Shown: positions 25,699 to 34,228, counted from the first letter of the stretch. The stretch: DNA of 64,000 bases from Pleomorphomonas oryzae DSM 16300 (GCF_000422965.1 NZ_AUHB01000020.1:1-64000), one strand, 5' to 3'. The notes: a model not told the origin generated them from the letters alone. Numbers and translations: made by a program.

Positions 25699-26328
25699 AT
25701 GGCATCAACTGTTTCAATCTGCAATCTGGCCCTTGGCCACCTCGGCGCCGACAAGATCGACGCACTCAGCGAGGCGAGTACCGAGGCGCGCGCCTGCAAT
25801 CGCTTTTACGAGCAGACGCTCGATGCGCTGCTCGCCGCCGGGCCGCCCTGGCGGTTTGCGCGGGCGGCCACGGTACTGGCCGAGATCTCCGGCAATGCGA
25901 CGGTGAACGCCACGCTGGGGCGCTGGGCGCATGCCTACGCGCTGCCTGTCGATCTCATCCGCATCCGCGAGGTGCGGCCGTCCGACGATGTGACCTCCGG
26001 CGCTGTACTGCCCGGCGATCTCCAAGACGACGATGGCGGCTCGCCTTATGAGCTCACCGGCGACCGGCTCTACTGCAACCTGTCGCCGGCCGTTCTCCAC
26101 TATATCCGCCGGGTCGACGACCCCAGCAAGTTTCCGCCGCTGTTCGTCGAGGCGCTGTCCTGGCACCTCGCCGCGCGCCTTGCCATGCCGCTGACGCGCG
26201 ACCCCAACCAGCGGCAGGCGGCCTTCCAGATGGCGTTGCAGACGCAGGCGGCGGCTGGCGCCGCCGAGGCCAATGACGAGCGGACCGACAGCCGCATCAC
26301 CAGCGATTACGAGAGGATCCGGCAGTGA
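25699..26328 (+). CDS. Phage head-tail adaptor / T7 gp11-like tail tubular protein A
   Basis: The 209 residues begin STVSICNLALGHLGADKIDA then ARACNRFYEQTLDALLAAGPPWRFA, the standard opening of podoviral tail tubular A proteins (gp11 ring that joins portal and nozzle). It also keeps LPVDLIRIREV and the EALSWHLAARLAMPLT helix near the end. It overlaps the next gene by four bases and starts the late-gene run. Acting in the virion tail, it would need a portal that is not encoded here. Confidence 0.75.
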   Translation: MASTVSICNLALGHLGADKIDALSEASTEARACNRFYEQTLDALLAAGPPWRFARAATVLAEISGNATVNATLGRWAHAYALPVDLIRIREVRPSDDVTSGAVLPGDLQDDDGGSPYELTGDRLYCNLSPAVLHYIRRVDDPSKFPPLFVEALSWHLAARLAMPLTRDPNQRQAAFQMALQTQAAAGAAEANDERTDSRITSDYERIRQ

Positions 26329-28421
26329 CGCTTCGCGCCTATCAGCCGGCCTTTGCCGGCGGCGAACTCTCCCCGGCGCTGTGGGCGCGGGTGGATACCA
26401 AGAACTATGCTCTCGGCCTCAAGACGGCGCTGAACCTCACCATCCAGGCGCATGGCGGGGCGACCAACCGCGCCGGCCTGGAGTTCGTCGGCGAGGTGAA
26501 GGCGAGCGCCAACCACACGCGGCTGATCCCCTTCCAGTTCAACGAGAGCCAGGCCTATGTGATCGAGTTCGGCCAAGGCTCGCTGCGCTTCTGGCGCAAT
26601 GGCGGGCTGATCCTGGCCTCGGGCGGCGGCGTTTACGAGGTGGCCACGCCCTATTCCTCCGCCGATCTCAGCGAGCTGGTGTTCGCCCAGGAAGCGGACG
26701 TGATGTATCTCGTCCACCCCAAGTATCCGGTGAAGAAGCTTTCCCGCTTTGCCGACAACAACTGGACGCTGACCGAGCCGAGTTTCACGCCGGCCATGCC
26801 GGCACCCACCGGCGTGACGGCGTTGGTGCAGGCCGGCACCTCTGGCAAGACCGGCTATATCGCCCACACCTATCGCTACAAGGTGGCGGCCGTCAGCGCA
26901 GCGACCGGCGAGGAAAGCCTGCCCTCGCTGGAGGCCTCCTGCGTCAACGATCTCTCGATCGACGGCGGCATCAACCGCGTGGCCTGGCCGGCGGTGACCG
27001 GCGCCTCCAAATACGTGGTCTATAAATTCTCCAACGGCTCGTTCGGCTATATCGGCTCCACCACCGAGCTGTTGCTTGATGATGAGAACATCACCGCCGA
27101 CACGGCCGACGGGCCGCAGATCGGCCGCAACCCGTTCTCCGGCCCCGGCAACTACCCGCGCGCCGTCACCTTCATCCAGCAGCGGCTGGCGCTCGCCTCC
27201 ACCGACAACGAGCCGCAGGCGGTCTATCTCAGCCAGACCGCCAACTACGAGAATTTCGGCTACGCCTCGCCGGCCAAGGATAGCGACGCCATCACCTTCC
27301 GCATGCGGGCGCGGCAGGTGAACATCGTCCGTTCGATGCTGGCGGCCCGCTATGGCCTGTTGTTGATGACCTCGTCGGCCGAATGGGTGGTGACGGGCGG
27401 GCAGACGTCGGACGCCATCACGCCCAGCGCCATCGTCATCGCCAACCAGGGCTATCGCGGCGCGGCTTCGGTGCAGCCGATCAACGTTGGTGAGACGGTG
27501 CTGTTCGCCCAGCGCTCGGGCGGGGTGATCCGCGATTTCTCCTATAGCTATGGCGACGACGCCTGGGTGGGCAAGGATCTCACCATCATGAGCCGCCACC
27601 TGTTCGAGAACCGGACGATCAAGTCCTGGGCCTACGCGCAGGCGCCGAGCTCGATCGTCTGGGTAGTGCTCGACGACGGCTCGCTGGTGTCGCTCACCTA
27701 TATGAAGGAGCATGAAGTCTGGGCCTGGACGCGCCATGAGAGCGGTGCCGGCGCCTTCTTCGAGGATGTGACCTGCATCGCCGAAAAGGGCGAGGACGTG
27801 CCCTATTTCGTGGTGCGGCGCACCATCAACGGTGAGACCAAGCGCTATATCGAGCGGCTGCACACGCGCGCCTTCGACCATGTGGAAGATGCCTTCTTCG
27901 TCGACTGCGGCCTCACCTATACCGGCGCGCTGGTGAGCCATCTTTCCGGGCTGTCGCATCTCGAGGGCTGTGAACTGGTGGCGCTCTGCGACGGCAACGT
28001 GGTGCGCGGCCTGACGGTGCAGGGCGGGGCGGTGACGCTGCCGATGGCTGCGGCCAAGATCCACATCGGCCTGCCCTATGCGGCCGTGCTGCAGACGCTG
28101 GATCTCGATCTCGGCTCCGTGGCCGAGCTCGGCACGGTGCAGGGGCGCTTCAAGTCGATCTCCAAGGTGGTGCTCCGGGTGGAGAAGACGCGCGGCATCT
28201 TCATCGGCCCGCGCGACGAGGGGCGCGACAGCGACAAGATCGTCGAGTTCAAGCAGCGCTCCACCGAGGCGTGGAACGAGGCGATCGGCCTTTACACCGG
28301 CGACATCGACATGACACCGGCGCCCGACTGGAACCGGGCCGGCGGTATGTTCATCAAGCAGTTCGACCCGCTGCCGATGTCGATCCTGGCCATCATGCCG
28401 GAGGTGACGCTTGGCCGTTGA
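26325..28421 (+). CDS. Phage tail nozzle / T7 gp12-like tail tubular protein B
   Basis: A GTG start at 26325 overlaps the previous stop. The 698-residue protein begins RAYQPAFAGGELSPALWARV then KTALNLTIQAHGGATNRAGL, a motif shared by podoviral tail-nozzle proteins, and is beta-rich throughout. Its place directly after the gp11-like gene matches T7 order. A GTG-coupled operon with tight overlaps on both sides indicates co-translation. No truncation is seen. Confidence 0.75.
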   Translation: MTLRAYQPAFAGGELSPALWARVDTKNYALGLKTALNLTIQAHGGATNRAGLEFVGEVKASANHTRLIPFQFNESQAYVIEFGQGSLRFWRNGGLILASGGGVYEVATPYSSADLSELVFAQEADVMYLVHPKYPVKKLSRFADNNWTLTEPSFTPAMPAPTGVTALVQAGTSGKTGYIAHTYRYKVAAVSAATGEESLPSLEASCVNDLSIDGGINRVAWPAVTGASKYVVYKFSNGSFGYIGSTTELLLDDENITADTADGPQIGRNPFSGPGNYPRAVTFIQQRLALASTDNEPQAVYLSQTANYENFGYASPAKDSDAITFRMRARQVNIVRSMLAARYGLLLMTSSAEWVVTGGQTSDAITPSAIVIANQGYRGAASVQPINVGETVLFAQRSGGVIRDFSYSYGDDAWVGKDLTIMSRHLFENRTIKSWAYAQAPSSIVWVVLDDGSLVSLTYMKEHEVWAWTRHESGAGAFFEDVTCIAEKGEDVPYFVVRRTINGETKRYIERLHTRAFDHVEDAFFVDCGLTYTGALVSHLSGLSHLEGCELVALCDGNVVRGLTVQGGAVTLPMAAAKIHIGLPYAAVLQTLDLDLGSVAELGTVQGRFKSISKVVLRVEKTRGIFIGPRDEGRDSDKIVEFKQRSTEAWNEAIGLYTGDIDMTPAPDWNRAGGMFIKQFDPLPMSILAIMPEVTLGR

Positions 28422-28866
28422 TATTGAAATTGTGCCGGCGTGCGCCGCTCACTGCCAGTCGATCGGCGAGCGCCTGCGGCTCAGCGACGAGGTAGAGGTG
28501 TGGCGGGCCGGACGGGTGGGGCCGGTGGAGGCGCTACGCCGGTCGATGTCCCAGTCGACCGCCTTCACCGTGCTGATCGATGGCCAGCCGGAGATCATGT
28601 ACGGCGTCGGCGATCTCGATGTGCTGGCCGGTATCGGCGGCGTGTGGCTGCTCGGGACCGACGCCATCGCCCGCAACTGGCGCTGGTTCCTGAGGGCGAC
28701 GGCCGAGGGGCTGCCCAGCCTGTTCACGCGCCATACGGTGCTGCGCAATGCGGTGGACCGGGACAACTTTCCCTCGCTGCGCTGGCTGAAATGGCTGGGT
28801 GCCACGTTCCTGACGGAGGTCGATGTCCACGGCTACCCCTTCATTGTCTTCGAACTGAGGAAATGA
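28411..28866 (+). CDS. T7 gp13-like internal virion protein (DUF2833 type)
   Basis: A TTG start at 28411 lies inside the end of the previous gene. The 151-residue product has a GNAT-like pattern (DIEIVPACAAHCQSIGERL at the start, HTVLRNAVDRDNFPSLRWLK near the end), typical of the short protein that follows the tail tube genes in T7 relatives. In T7, gp13 aids assembly of the internal core. Its catalytic ability, if any, is unknown. Confidence 0.65.
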   Translation: MAVDIEIVPACAAHCQSIGERLRLSDEVEVWRAGRVGPVEALRRSMSQSTAFTVLIDGQPEIMYGVGDLDVLAGIGGVWLLGTDAIARNWRWFLRATAEGLPSLFTRHTVLRNAVDRDNFPSLRWLKWLGATFLTEVDVHGYPFIVFELRK

Positions 28867-28867
28867 C

Positions 28868-29464
28868 ATGTGCGACATCGGAACCGCACTGATGATCGGC
28901 GGCGGCATCCTCAGCGGCGCCGGCCAGATTGCCAGCGCCAACGCCGAGGCCAAGGCCGCCAAGTATAATGCCGAGGTGCAGCGGCAGAACGCCATGCTGG
29001 CCGATCGCCAGGCCAAGAACACGCTCGAATCCGGCATGCGCGAGGAGCAGAAGCAGAAGGCGCTGACGCAGCAGCTGATGGCCAAGCAGCAGGCGAGTCA
29101 GGCGGCGAACGGCGTCGACGTGACGTTCGGCACGCCGCTCGATCTGATGGTGGACACCGCCAAGATGGGCGCAGTCGACGCGCTGACCATCCGCACCAAC
29201 GCCTACCGGAATTACGATGACACCCGCAACCAGGCGGTCAGCTACCGCAATCAGGCCGCCCTCTACGACATGCAGGCCAAGAACGCCCGCACGGCGGGCG
29301 TGTTGGGTGCGTTCGGCACGATGGCCAGTGCGTTCGGCAGTGCCTATGCCAATGCGGCGAAGATGAATCCGAGCTCGGGTTCGAACCCCATTGCCAAGAC
29401 TTCCCCGTACATGGGCGGAAAATCAATTTACGGCGATTACGAGCATCACTGGTGGCAGTCGTAA
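28868..29464 (+). CDS. T7 gp14-like internal virion protein, copy 1
   Basis: Starts one base after the previous stop. The 198 residues open with MCDIGTALMIGGGILSGAGQ, then a long alpha-helical stretch (NAEAKAAKYNAEVQRQNAML; EEQKQKALTQQLMAKQQASQ). This is characteristic of the membrane-inserting internal core protein B that forms the outer-membrane part of the ejection tunnel in T7. The last 35 residues differ completely from the next gene's product. Confidence 0.7.
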   Translation: MCDIGTALMIGGGILSGAGQIASANAEAKAAKYNAEVQRQNAMLADRQAKNTLESGMREEQKQKALTQQLMAKQQASQAANGVDVTFGTPLDLMVDTAKMGAVDALTIRTNAYRNYDDTRNQAVSYRNQAALYDMQAKNARTAGVLGAFGTMASAFGSAYANAAKMNPSSGSNPIAKTSPYMGGKSIYGDYEHHWWQS

Positions 29465-29574
29465 CCAGAGCCTCTCGCTCGCCCATGACACGTCGCGGCG
29501 CTATGCCGTCTTGAGGCTGTTGCTTCAGGCGATAATAGCGCTCGCCATTCGATCTCTAGGGCTGAGGACATAAT

Positions 29575-30105
29575 ATGTGCGAACTCTCCACGGCTCTGAT
29601 GATCGGCGGCGGTCTCCTGGGCGGGGCCGGCCAGATCACCAGCGCCAATGCCGAGGCCGAGGCCGCAAAGTACAGCGCCAATCAGGCGCGCAATAACGCC
29701 TTGATGGCCGACCGGCAGGCCCGGAACATCATCGATTCCGGCTCGCGCGAGGAGCAGAAGCAAAAAGCCCTGACTACCCAGCTGATGGCCAAGCAGCAGG
29801 CGGCCATGGCTGCCAACGGCGTCGACACCACCTTCGGCTCACCGCTGGACAAGATGGTGGGCACGGCCATGCAAGGCGCCGTGGACGCTTTGACCATCAA
29901 AACCACCACCTATCGGCAGGCCGATGACGTGCGCAACCAGGCGGTCAGCTATCGCAATCAGGCGTCGCTCCTCACCATGCAGGCCAAGAACAGCCGCACG
30001 GCGGGCATGCTCGGCGCCTTCGGCTCGATGGCCACCGCCTTCGGCAACGCCGCCGTCAACCACGCGAAGCTCAATCCGCCCCCTGGTGGCCCGACAACAG
30101 ATTGA
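29575..30105 (+). CDS. T7 gp14-like internal virion protein, copy 2
   Basis: A 176-residue paralogue of the preceding product: MCELSTALMIGGGLLGGAGQ, EEQKQKALTTQLMAKQQAAM and NAARTAGMLGAFGSMA-like regions align end to end except for the extreme C-terminus. The two genes are 110 bases apart and both are intact. Two tandem gp14-like genes are unusual. Either the core uses a hetero-oligomer or one copy is on its way to divergence. Confidence 0.68.
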   Translation: MCELSTALMIGGGLLGGAGQITSANAEAEAAKYSANQARNNALMADRQARNIIDSGSREEQKQKALTTQLMAKQQAAMAANGVDTTFGSPLDKMVGTAMQGAVDALTIKTTTYRQADDVRNQAVSYRNQASLLTMQAKNSRTAGMLGAFGSMATAFGNAAVNHAKLNPPPGGPTTD

Positions 30106-30155
30106 TGCCGGCGATCCATGGAACGTCTCGCCGTGAGATAAGCCTCGGCCGCCGA

Positions 30156-30581
30156 TCAGGTGGCCGGGGCCTTGTCGCCCTGCATACGCCTGCTCGGGGC
30201 ATCGGCGGTGGGCATTCGGGCGGGCGCCTTGGCGCTTTTCCTATGCCGCAGCACGATGTCGACAGCGACCTGGTGCGGCGCGGTGAGTTTGGCCTCGAAC
30301 ATGATGCGCTCCCTGTCGCTCATGTTGCGCGTATAGGTTTCCTTCGAGGCCGCGTAATCGGCCGCGCACGGGCCCTCGACCAGCGCCGCGGCGATGGTTG
30401 ACGCATCGGAGACGCGGTCATCCACCTTCGCCACGTTCTTGTCGAGGCAAGTGACGAATTTGGCGACGCTGGCCGACTGTTCCTGTTCGCTGGCCGGCGG
30501 CAGCCGCGGGGTCGTGGTACAGGCCGCCAACGCCAGAAAAACGGCCATGACGCCGACGGTCTTCAACAGGCTTGTTTGCAT
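30156..30581 (-). CDS. Phage-region lipoprotein, family member 1
   Basis: The 141-residue protein has a lipoprotein signal peptide (KTVGVMAVFLALAAC) with the lipidated Cys at position 21. The mature part carries SASVAKFVTCLDKN, KVDDRVSDASTIAAAL and EGPCAADY, motifs shared with the products at 30667, 31224 and 34229. Compared with them it has a longer basic C-terminus (RHRKSAKAPARMPTADAPSR). It lies antisense to the late genes with its own promoter, as phage cargo (moron) genes do. Function unknown. Confidence 0.7.
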   Translation of the reverse strand: MQTSLLKTVGVMAVFLALAACTTTPRLPPASEQEQSASVAKFVTCLDKNVAKVDDRVSDASTIAAALVEGPCAADYAASKETYTRNMSDRERIMFEAKLTAPHQVAVDIVLRHRKSAKAPARMPTADAPSRRMQGDKAPAT

Positions 30582-30616
30582 GGCTCATGGCTCCCAGCCC
30601 CACTCTATCCGCATCG

Positions 30617-30645
30617 ACTATGGTGCCACGGGGGGCGATCCGAAA
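30617..30645 (-). promoter_or_regulatory. Cargo-gene promoter, weaker match
   Basis: On the minus strand TTTCGG (30640-30645), 17 bases, then CATAGT (30617-30622) followed by CG. The -10 matches the other family promoters exactly; the -35 is diverged. Confidence 0.5.
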
Positions 30646-30666
30646 CACCCTGCCGCACCCGCTGGC

Positions 30667-31017
30667 TCAGCGGGCCGCTCTGCCACTTATGATCTCGAGC
30701 TGGGCGATCGGGTAGGAGATGGGGTAGACATCGTCGTTGTAGGTTCCGCGCTTTCCGGGAGGTATGGCGCGCCGCAGGGCGTCGAGCACGGCGGCATTCT
30801 CCCTTGCACAGGGCCCGTCGGCGATCTTGATGGCAACGTCCATCGGGTCTGACCTGCCGTCGTCGAATTTCCCGCGGTTCCGTTGGACGCACGCCTTCAA
30901 CTGCGCAACGCTTTCCGATTGTTCGGCTTGGCTGGGCGGACCGCGATCGGTGACGCAGCCCGACAGAACCAAAAGAAGCGAAACAATCCCGACCGCCTTC
31001 AACCGGCTTCTCTGCAC
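30667..31017 (-). CDS. Phage-region lipoprotein, family member 2
   Basis: The GTG at 31017 is chosen because the signal peptide then matches the sister genes exactly in length (QRSRLKAVGIVSLLLVLSGC, Cys at 21). The 116-residue protein keeps SESVAQLKACVQRNRGKFDD, DPMDVAIKIADGPCAREN and a C-terminal RRAIPPGKRGTYN segment. Two mature Cys are shared with all paralogues, suggesting a disulfide. Expected in the outer membrane or periplasm. Role unknown; superinfection exclusion is a common job for such cargo but is not shown here. Confidence 0.7.
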   Translation of the reverse strand: MQRSRLKAVGIVSLLLVLSGCVTDRGPPSQAEQSESVAQLKACVQRNRGKFDDGRSDPMDVAIKIADGPCARENAAVLDALRRAIPPGKRGTYNDDVYPISYPIAQLEIISGRAAR

Positions 31018-31047
31018 GACAATCGTCCCTAGCGACTCTCTTCTTCG

Positions 31048-31076
31048 ACTATGTCGCGTGAAAGGCGAGGCGACAA
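31048..31076 (-). promoter_or_regulatory. Cargo-gene promoter for lipoprotein 2
   Basis: Minus strand: TTGTCG (31071-31076), 17 bases, CATAGT (31048-31053), with a second TTGCAT a few bases upstream of the -35. It is nearly identical to the promoter at 31607. Confidence 0.65.
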
Positions 31077-31127
31077 TGGGATGCAACCGCGTTTGGAGTC
31101 GGGATGATTACGGCGGTCGTGTTGTCG

Positions 31128-31175
31128 GGAGCGCTATCTGAGCCGATCGTTTCATTCTGCCTGAGCCGGGGTAAC
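31128..31175. repeat. Partial palindromic element
   Basis: GCTATCTGAGCCGATCG, then TTTCATTCTGCCTGAGCCGG, is the outer left arm only; the inner hairpin is missing. A similar scrap (CGCCGTTCTGCCTGAGGGCG) lies at 31698-31717. Confidence 0.5.
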
Positions 31176-31223
31176 CGCCGGCGACTTTATCTTCATATTG
31201 AGACACTAGGGCGTCCCGCACCT

Positions 31224-31574
31224 CTAGCGATTGCGTTTCCGCAAGAGATCGAGATCTCTGTCTATCTGTTTCATGAAATCGCCGGAGGACAAAAATTCTA
31301 TCCGGTCTTCCTCAGTCAACCCTAGCGTGTAAATCGCGATTAATTTCTGGTAGTCTCGGTTGCAGTTTCCATCCCGTATGGAATCGCGTGTCTCAATTTC
31401 AGCAATTTCTTTGTCATATTTTTCTTTGACATCGTTTTTTACGCATAAACCGACTGCGATGAGACTAGCTAGCCTTTCTTCTTCTGTGGCTGGTGCGGAC
31501 TCGATTGGCGTCCATCCTGCCAAAATAACAAGAATGGAGATGAGCCCGACGGTTCTTGCTAGACTTATTTGCAC
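31224..31574 (-). CDS. Paralogue of the lipoproteins, lipobox Cys replaced by Trp (member 3)
   Basis: The 116 residues from GTG 31574 align with the sister lipoproteins, including the signal peptide (MQISLARTVGLISILVILAG), but residue 21 is Trp (TGG) where the others have the lipidated Cys (TGC). Both mature cysteines are kept (LCVKND and GNCNRDY), and the frame is intact. The product is lower in GC than its neighbours. It may be a soluble or membrane-tethered variant, or an early pseudogene. The promoter upstream is perfect. Confidence 0.65.
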   Translation of the reverse strand: MQISLARTVGLISILVILAGWTPIESAPATEEERLASLIAVGLCVKNDVKEKYDKEIAEIETRDSIRDGNCNRDYQKLIAIYTLGLTEEDRIEFLSSGDFMKQIDRDLDLLRKRNR

Positions 31575-31606
31575 GACAAGGTCTCCCAGCCCGACTTGCC
31601 CAGCCG

Positions 31607-31635
31607 ACTATGTCGTCTGCTGCGCGAGAAGACAA
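31607..31635 (-). promoter_or_regulatory. Cargo-gene promoter for member 3
   Basis: Minus strand: TTGTCT (31630-31635), 17 bases, CATAGT (31607-31612) followed by CGG, with TTGCGT at 31640-31645 just upstream. Confidence 0.65.
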
Positions 31636-31724
31636 TGGGACGCAACCTTGTTTGGCGCCGGAGGTGATGGGCGTCGCTGAGCCCACGGTTGCCAAACCGC
31701 GCCGTTCTGCCTGAGGGCGCCGAG

Positions 31725-32453
31725 CTATGAGTTGCTCCTCCAATCGGCCGACCAGGCGAGTTCCCGCCTCGCCTTGTCGCTCAGCACCGTGCCGTCGTCC
31801 TCGGCGATATTGTAGAGGCCGGGCGCGCCGCGGGTGACGGCGAGCGCCGCCGCCTTGGCCGCCGCGTCGACATGAATTGGCGCCTGGCCGTTCGCCGCAT
31901 CGAAGCCGGTGCCCGGGCCGTAGAAGCGGCCGTAGCGCAGCACGAGGCCTTCGAGCGGGGCGGCCAGCACCTGGCTTTCCAGGCTGATGACGCCGCGCGC
32001 CGAAGTGCCGGCCGGGCCTTCCGCAGGGGTGACCAGCGGGTCGCCTTCCCCGTGTGGCAGGGGACCCTCGGCATAGACGAAGGCGATGCTCTGGGCGATG
32101 ACGCGCCGGGCGCCGGCGACCACGGCGGCGGCGAGCAGATTGCGCGTTCCCTCGTCACGGATGCGGGCGTTGCGGACGAGCGCGGCGGCCATCAGCGCCG
32201 GATCGAGGCCGGGCGGCAGGTCGGTGAGCTGGTGGATGACCACCTCGGGCTTGGCGGCGAGAACCGCCGCCGTCAGCGCCGCCGCGTCGAACACATCGAC
32301 GAGGACGGGATCGACACCGAGGGCGTGGAGATCGGCGAGTTTGTCCCGGGAGCGGGTGGTGCCGATGACCCGCCAGCCGTCGGCCACCAAGAGCGGTGCG
32401 AGGCGGCGGCCGACAGCGCCGCTGGCGCCGGCGAGAAAGATGGTTTTGGGCAT
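31725..32453 (-). CDS. NAD(P)-binding epimerase/dehydratase-like SDR protein
   Basis: Start at ATG 32453 with GGAG upstream. The 242-residue protein has the Rossmann motif FLAGASGAVGRRLAPLL (GxxGxxG) and keeps a serine followed by FVYAEGP, in the place of the extended-SDR active-site region, though a YxxxK motif is not obvious. It is atypical and may be an NmrA-like or reductase-like member. It is divergent from a MarR gene with a perfect palindrome between them, which suggests substrate-inducible control. Confidence 0.8.
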   Translation of the reverse strand: MPKTIFLAGASGAVGRRLAPLLVADGWRVIGTTRSRDKLADLHALGVDPVLVDVFDAAALTAAVLAAKPEVVIHQLTDLPPGLDPALMAAALVRNARIRDEGTRNLLAAAVVAGARRVIAQSIAFVYAEGPLPHGEGDPLVTPAEGPAGTSARGVISLESQVLAAPLEGLVLRYGRFYGPGTGFDAANGQAPIHVDAAAKAAALAVTRGAPGLYNIAEDDGTVLSDKARRELAWSADWRSNS

Positions 32454-32496
32454 CGAATGGTCTCCGGACGATGGCATGCCAGCGCCGTATGGGATA

Positions 32497-32531
32497 TATC
32501 AGAGTACGAACAACATATCAGAGCTCTGATA
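32497..32531. promoter_or_regulatory. MarR operator: half-site plus 16-base perfect palindrome
   Basis: TATCAGAG at 32497-32504 and the perfect palindrome TATCAGAGCTCTGATA at 32516-32531, in the gap between the SDR gene and the MarR gene. The palindrome ends two bases before the MarR ATG, so the MarR gene is probably self-repressed. Confidence 0.75.
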
Positions 32532-32533
32532 AT

Positions 32534-32998
32534 ATGGGCAAGCGGTCCGACGAGGTTCAGTTACCCGAGGTGGGCGAGGGCAAGCGCGGCGAGGCAGGCC
32601 ATCTCGGCTACCTCTTGCGGCAGGCGGCGGGGGCGTTCCGCCACCAGATGGACCGCGCCTTGGCCGATCTCGGCGTGACGCCGCCACAGTTCGCGGTGAT
32701 GACCATGCTCGCCGCCTATCCCGGCATCTCCAACGCCGACATCGCCCGCCTCGCCCTGCTGACGCCGCAGACCGTCAGCGTGATCATCGCCAACCTCGAA
32801 CGCGCCGGCGCGATCCAGAGAGCGCCGCATAGCGTGCATGGACGCATCCTGCAGATCGAGCTGACGGAGGCGGGAAGGAGCCAGCTCAAGGCCTGCCGAG
32901 AGCGGGTGGAGGGGCTGGAGCGGGAATTGGCAGAGGGGATGAGCGAGGTGGAGGAGGCGGTGGTCAGGGCGTGGCTGGTGAGGGTGGCGCGGGGGTGA
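32534..32998 (+). CDS. MarR-family regulator
   Basis: Start ATG 32534, immediately after the palindrome; no clear Shine-Dalgarno sequence is visible. The 154 residues have a winged helix-turn-helix (VTPPQFAVMTMLAAYPGISN, then ADIARLALLTPQTVSVIIAN) and a wing with SVHGRILQIELTEAG. The usual dimer helices flank it. It most likely represses itself and the divergent SDR gene until a phenolic or similar ligand binds. Confidence 0.9.
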   Translation: MGKRSDEVQLPEVGEGKRGEAGHLGYLLRQAAGAFRHQMDRALADLGVTPPQFAVMTMLAAYPGISNADIARLALLTPQTVSVIIANLERAGAIQRAPHSVHGRILQIELTEAGRSQLKACRERVEGLERELAEGMSEVEEAVVRAWLVRVARG

Positions 32999-33012
32999 GG
33001 GCGCTAAGGGAG

Positions 33013-33190
33013 CGCGATATCGACGGCTCGTTCCATTCTGCCTGAGGTCCTCGCCTACGCGAGGATGACGGGAGAATTATATTTGTGAAACAAGCTGGTA
33101 GCTTGTGCACGGCCTCCCATAAGGTGCCATCCTGTGCGAAGGCGCAGGACCTCATGACGAGAAATCGAGCGAGTGCTATCGGGCTCTCTC
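33013..33190. repeat. Palindromic element, full copy with diverged core
   Basis: The left arm (GATATCGACGGCTCGTTCC, TTCTGCCTGAGGTCCTCGCC) and the right arm (CGCAGGACCTCATGACGAG, AATCGAGCGAGTGCTATCGG) face each other around about 70 bases that include the REP core TACGCGAGGATGAC. Confidence 0.7.
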
Positions 33191-33295
33191 TGAAGGGCGG
33201 TGAACCACTTTCAGGTATGTCGCTCGTACGGAAGGCTAAGGCATTCTGCTTCGTTTCCGCATCCCCAGATTGGCGCGGCATGCTACGAAATCACC

Positions 33296-34204
33296 ATGTC
33301 CTTCGGCGTGTTCATTCACCGCTTCGATTCGATCTATGACGACAGCCCGGCGGAGCGATACCAGTTCCCGGCGCAGTATCTCGGTCGCGTCAGCGCCTGC
33401 GTCGGCGATTGGATCGTCTATTACGAGCCGCGCAAGATCCGCGACACGCGGGGCTATTTCGCCGTTGCCCGCGTGGCCCGCGTCGTTCCGGATGCGGCAT
33501 CGCCCGGCATGTATGTCGCGGAGATCGAGCCCGGCAGCTATCTCGATTTCGTCGGCCCGGTGCCCTTCTCCGATGAGGACGGGGTGATCGAGCGTGGCCT
33601 TCTCAACGAGGACGGCGGTATCTCCGGCCGTGCCCAGTCGGCGGTGAGGCCGATCAGCGCCACTGATTTCGACCGCATCCTGGCGCGCGGATTCCACGAG
33701 GCGCAGCCCGAACTGCCGCGTATCGGTCCGATGCTGGATGCCGATCTGGTCAGTTTTGGCGAAGGTTCGCAGGTTCCCTTCATCATGGAGCAGCCGCGCC
33801 TGCGCGTCGATCAGCTCACCTCTCGCATCGTTCGTGACCGACTGTTCCGGCGCGTGGTGCTCCGGGCCTATGACAAGCGGTGCGCCGTGACGGGCTTGAG
33901 GCTGATCAACGGCGGAGGGCGGGCCGAGGTGGACGCGGCGCACATTCGCCCCGTCGAGGCCAATGGTCCGGACATTCTGAGCAACGGCCTGGCGCTGTCC
34001 GGGACGGCGCACTGGATGTTCGATCGCGGCTTGATCGGCCTCGCTGACGACTTCAGGATCCTGGTGTCGCGGCACGTCAACGACCCCGACAGTGCGCGCG
34101 GCCTCATCAACGCCAGTGGGCACGCCATCGTTCCGCCACGCCCCTCGGACCGCCCCAGCCCGCATTTCCTGAAGTGGCACCGGGACAACGTGTTCAAGGT
34201 TTAG
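33296..34204 (+). CDS. HNH endonuclease with PUA/EVE-like N-terminal domain (suspected modification-dependent restriction)
   Basis: ATG 33296 gives 302 residues. The C-terminal third is an HNH nuclease of the HNH_2 type: YDKRCAVTGLRL, DAAHIRPVEANG, ILSNGLALSGTAHWMFDRGL, with all key His/Asn present. The N-terminal part (VGDWIVYYEPRKIRDTRGYF, AVARVARVVPDAASPGMYVA) resembles the PUA/EVE fold that reads modified cytosine. This architecture is known from EVE-HNH Type IV restriction enzymes, but the N-terminal call is inference. It lies inside the phage region. Confidence 0.7.
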   Translation: MSFGVFIHRFDSIYDDSPAERYQFPAQYLGRVSACVGDWIVYYEPRKIRDTRGYFAVARVARVVPDAASPGMYVAEIEPGSYLDFVGPVPFSDEDGVIERGLLNEDGGISGRAQSAVRPISATDFDRILARGFHEAQPELPRIGPMLDADLVSFGEGSQVPFIMEQPRLRVDQLTSRIVRDRLFRRVVLRAYDKRCAVTGLRLINGGGRAEVDAAHIRPVEANGPDILSNGLALSGTAHWMFDRGLIGLADDFRILVSRHVNDPDSARGLINASGHAIVPPRPSDRPSPHFLKWHRDNVFKV

Positions 34205-34228
34205 GCGGCGATCAAGCCAACTGCGGCC

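Noticed and set aside
26307-28064. 585-codon minus-strand frame opposite the tail nozzle gene
   Set aside because: Shadow frame; the plus-strand product matches a known phage tail protein pattern.
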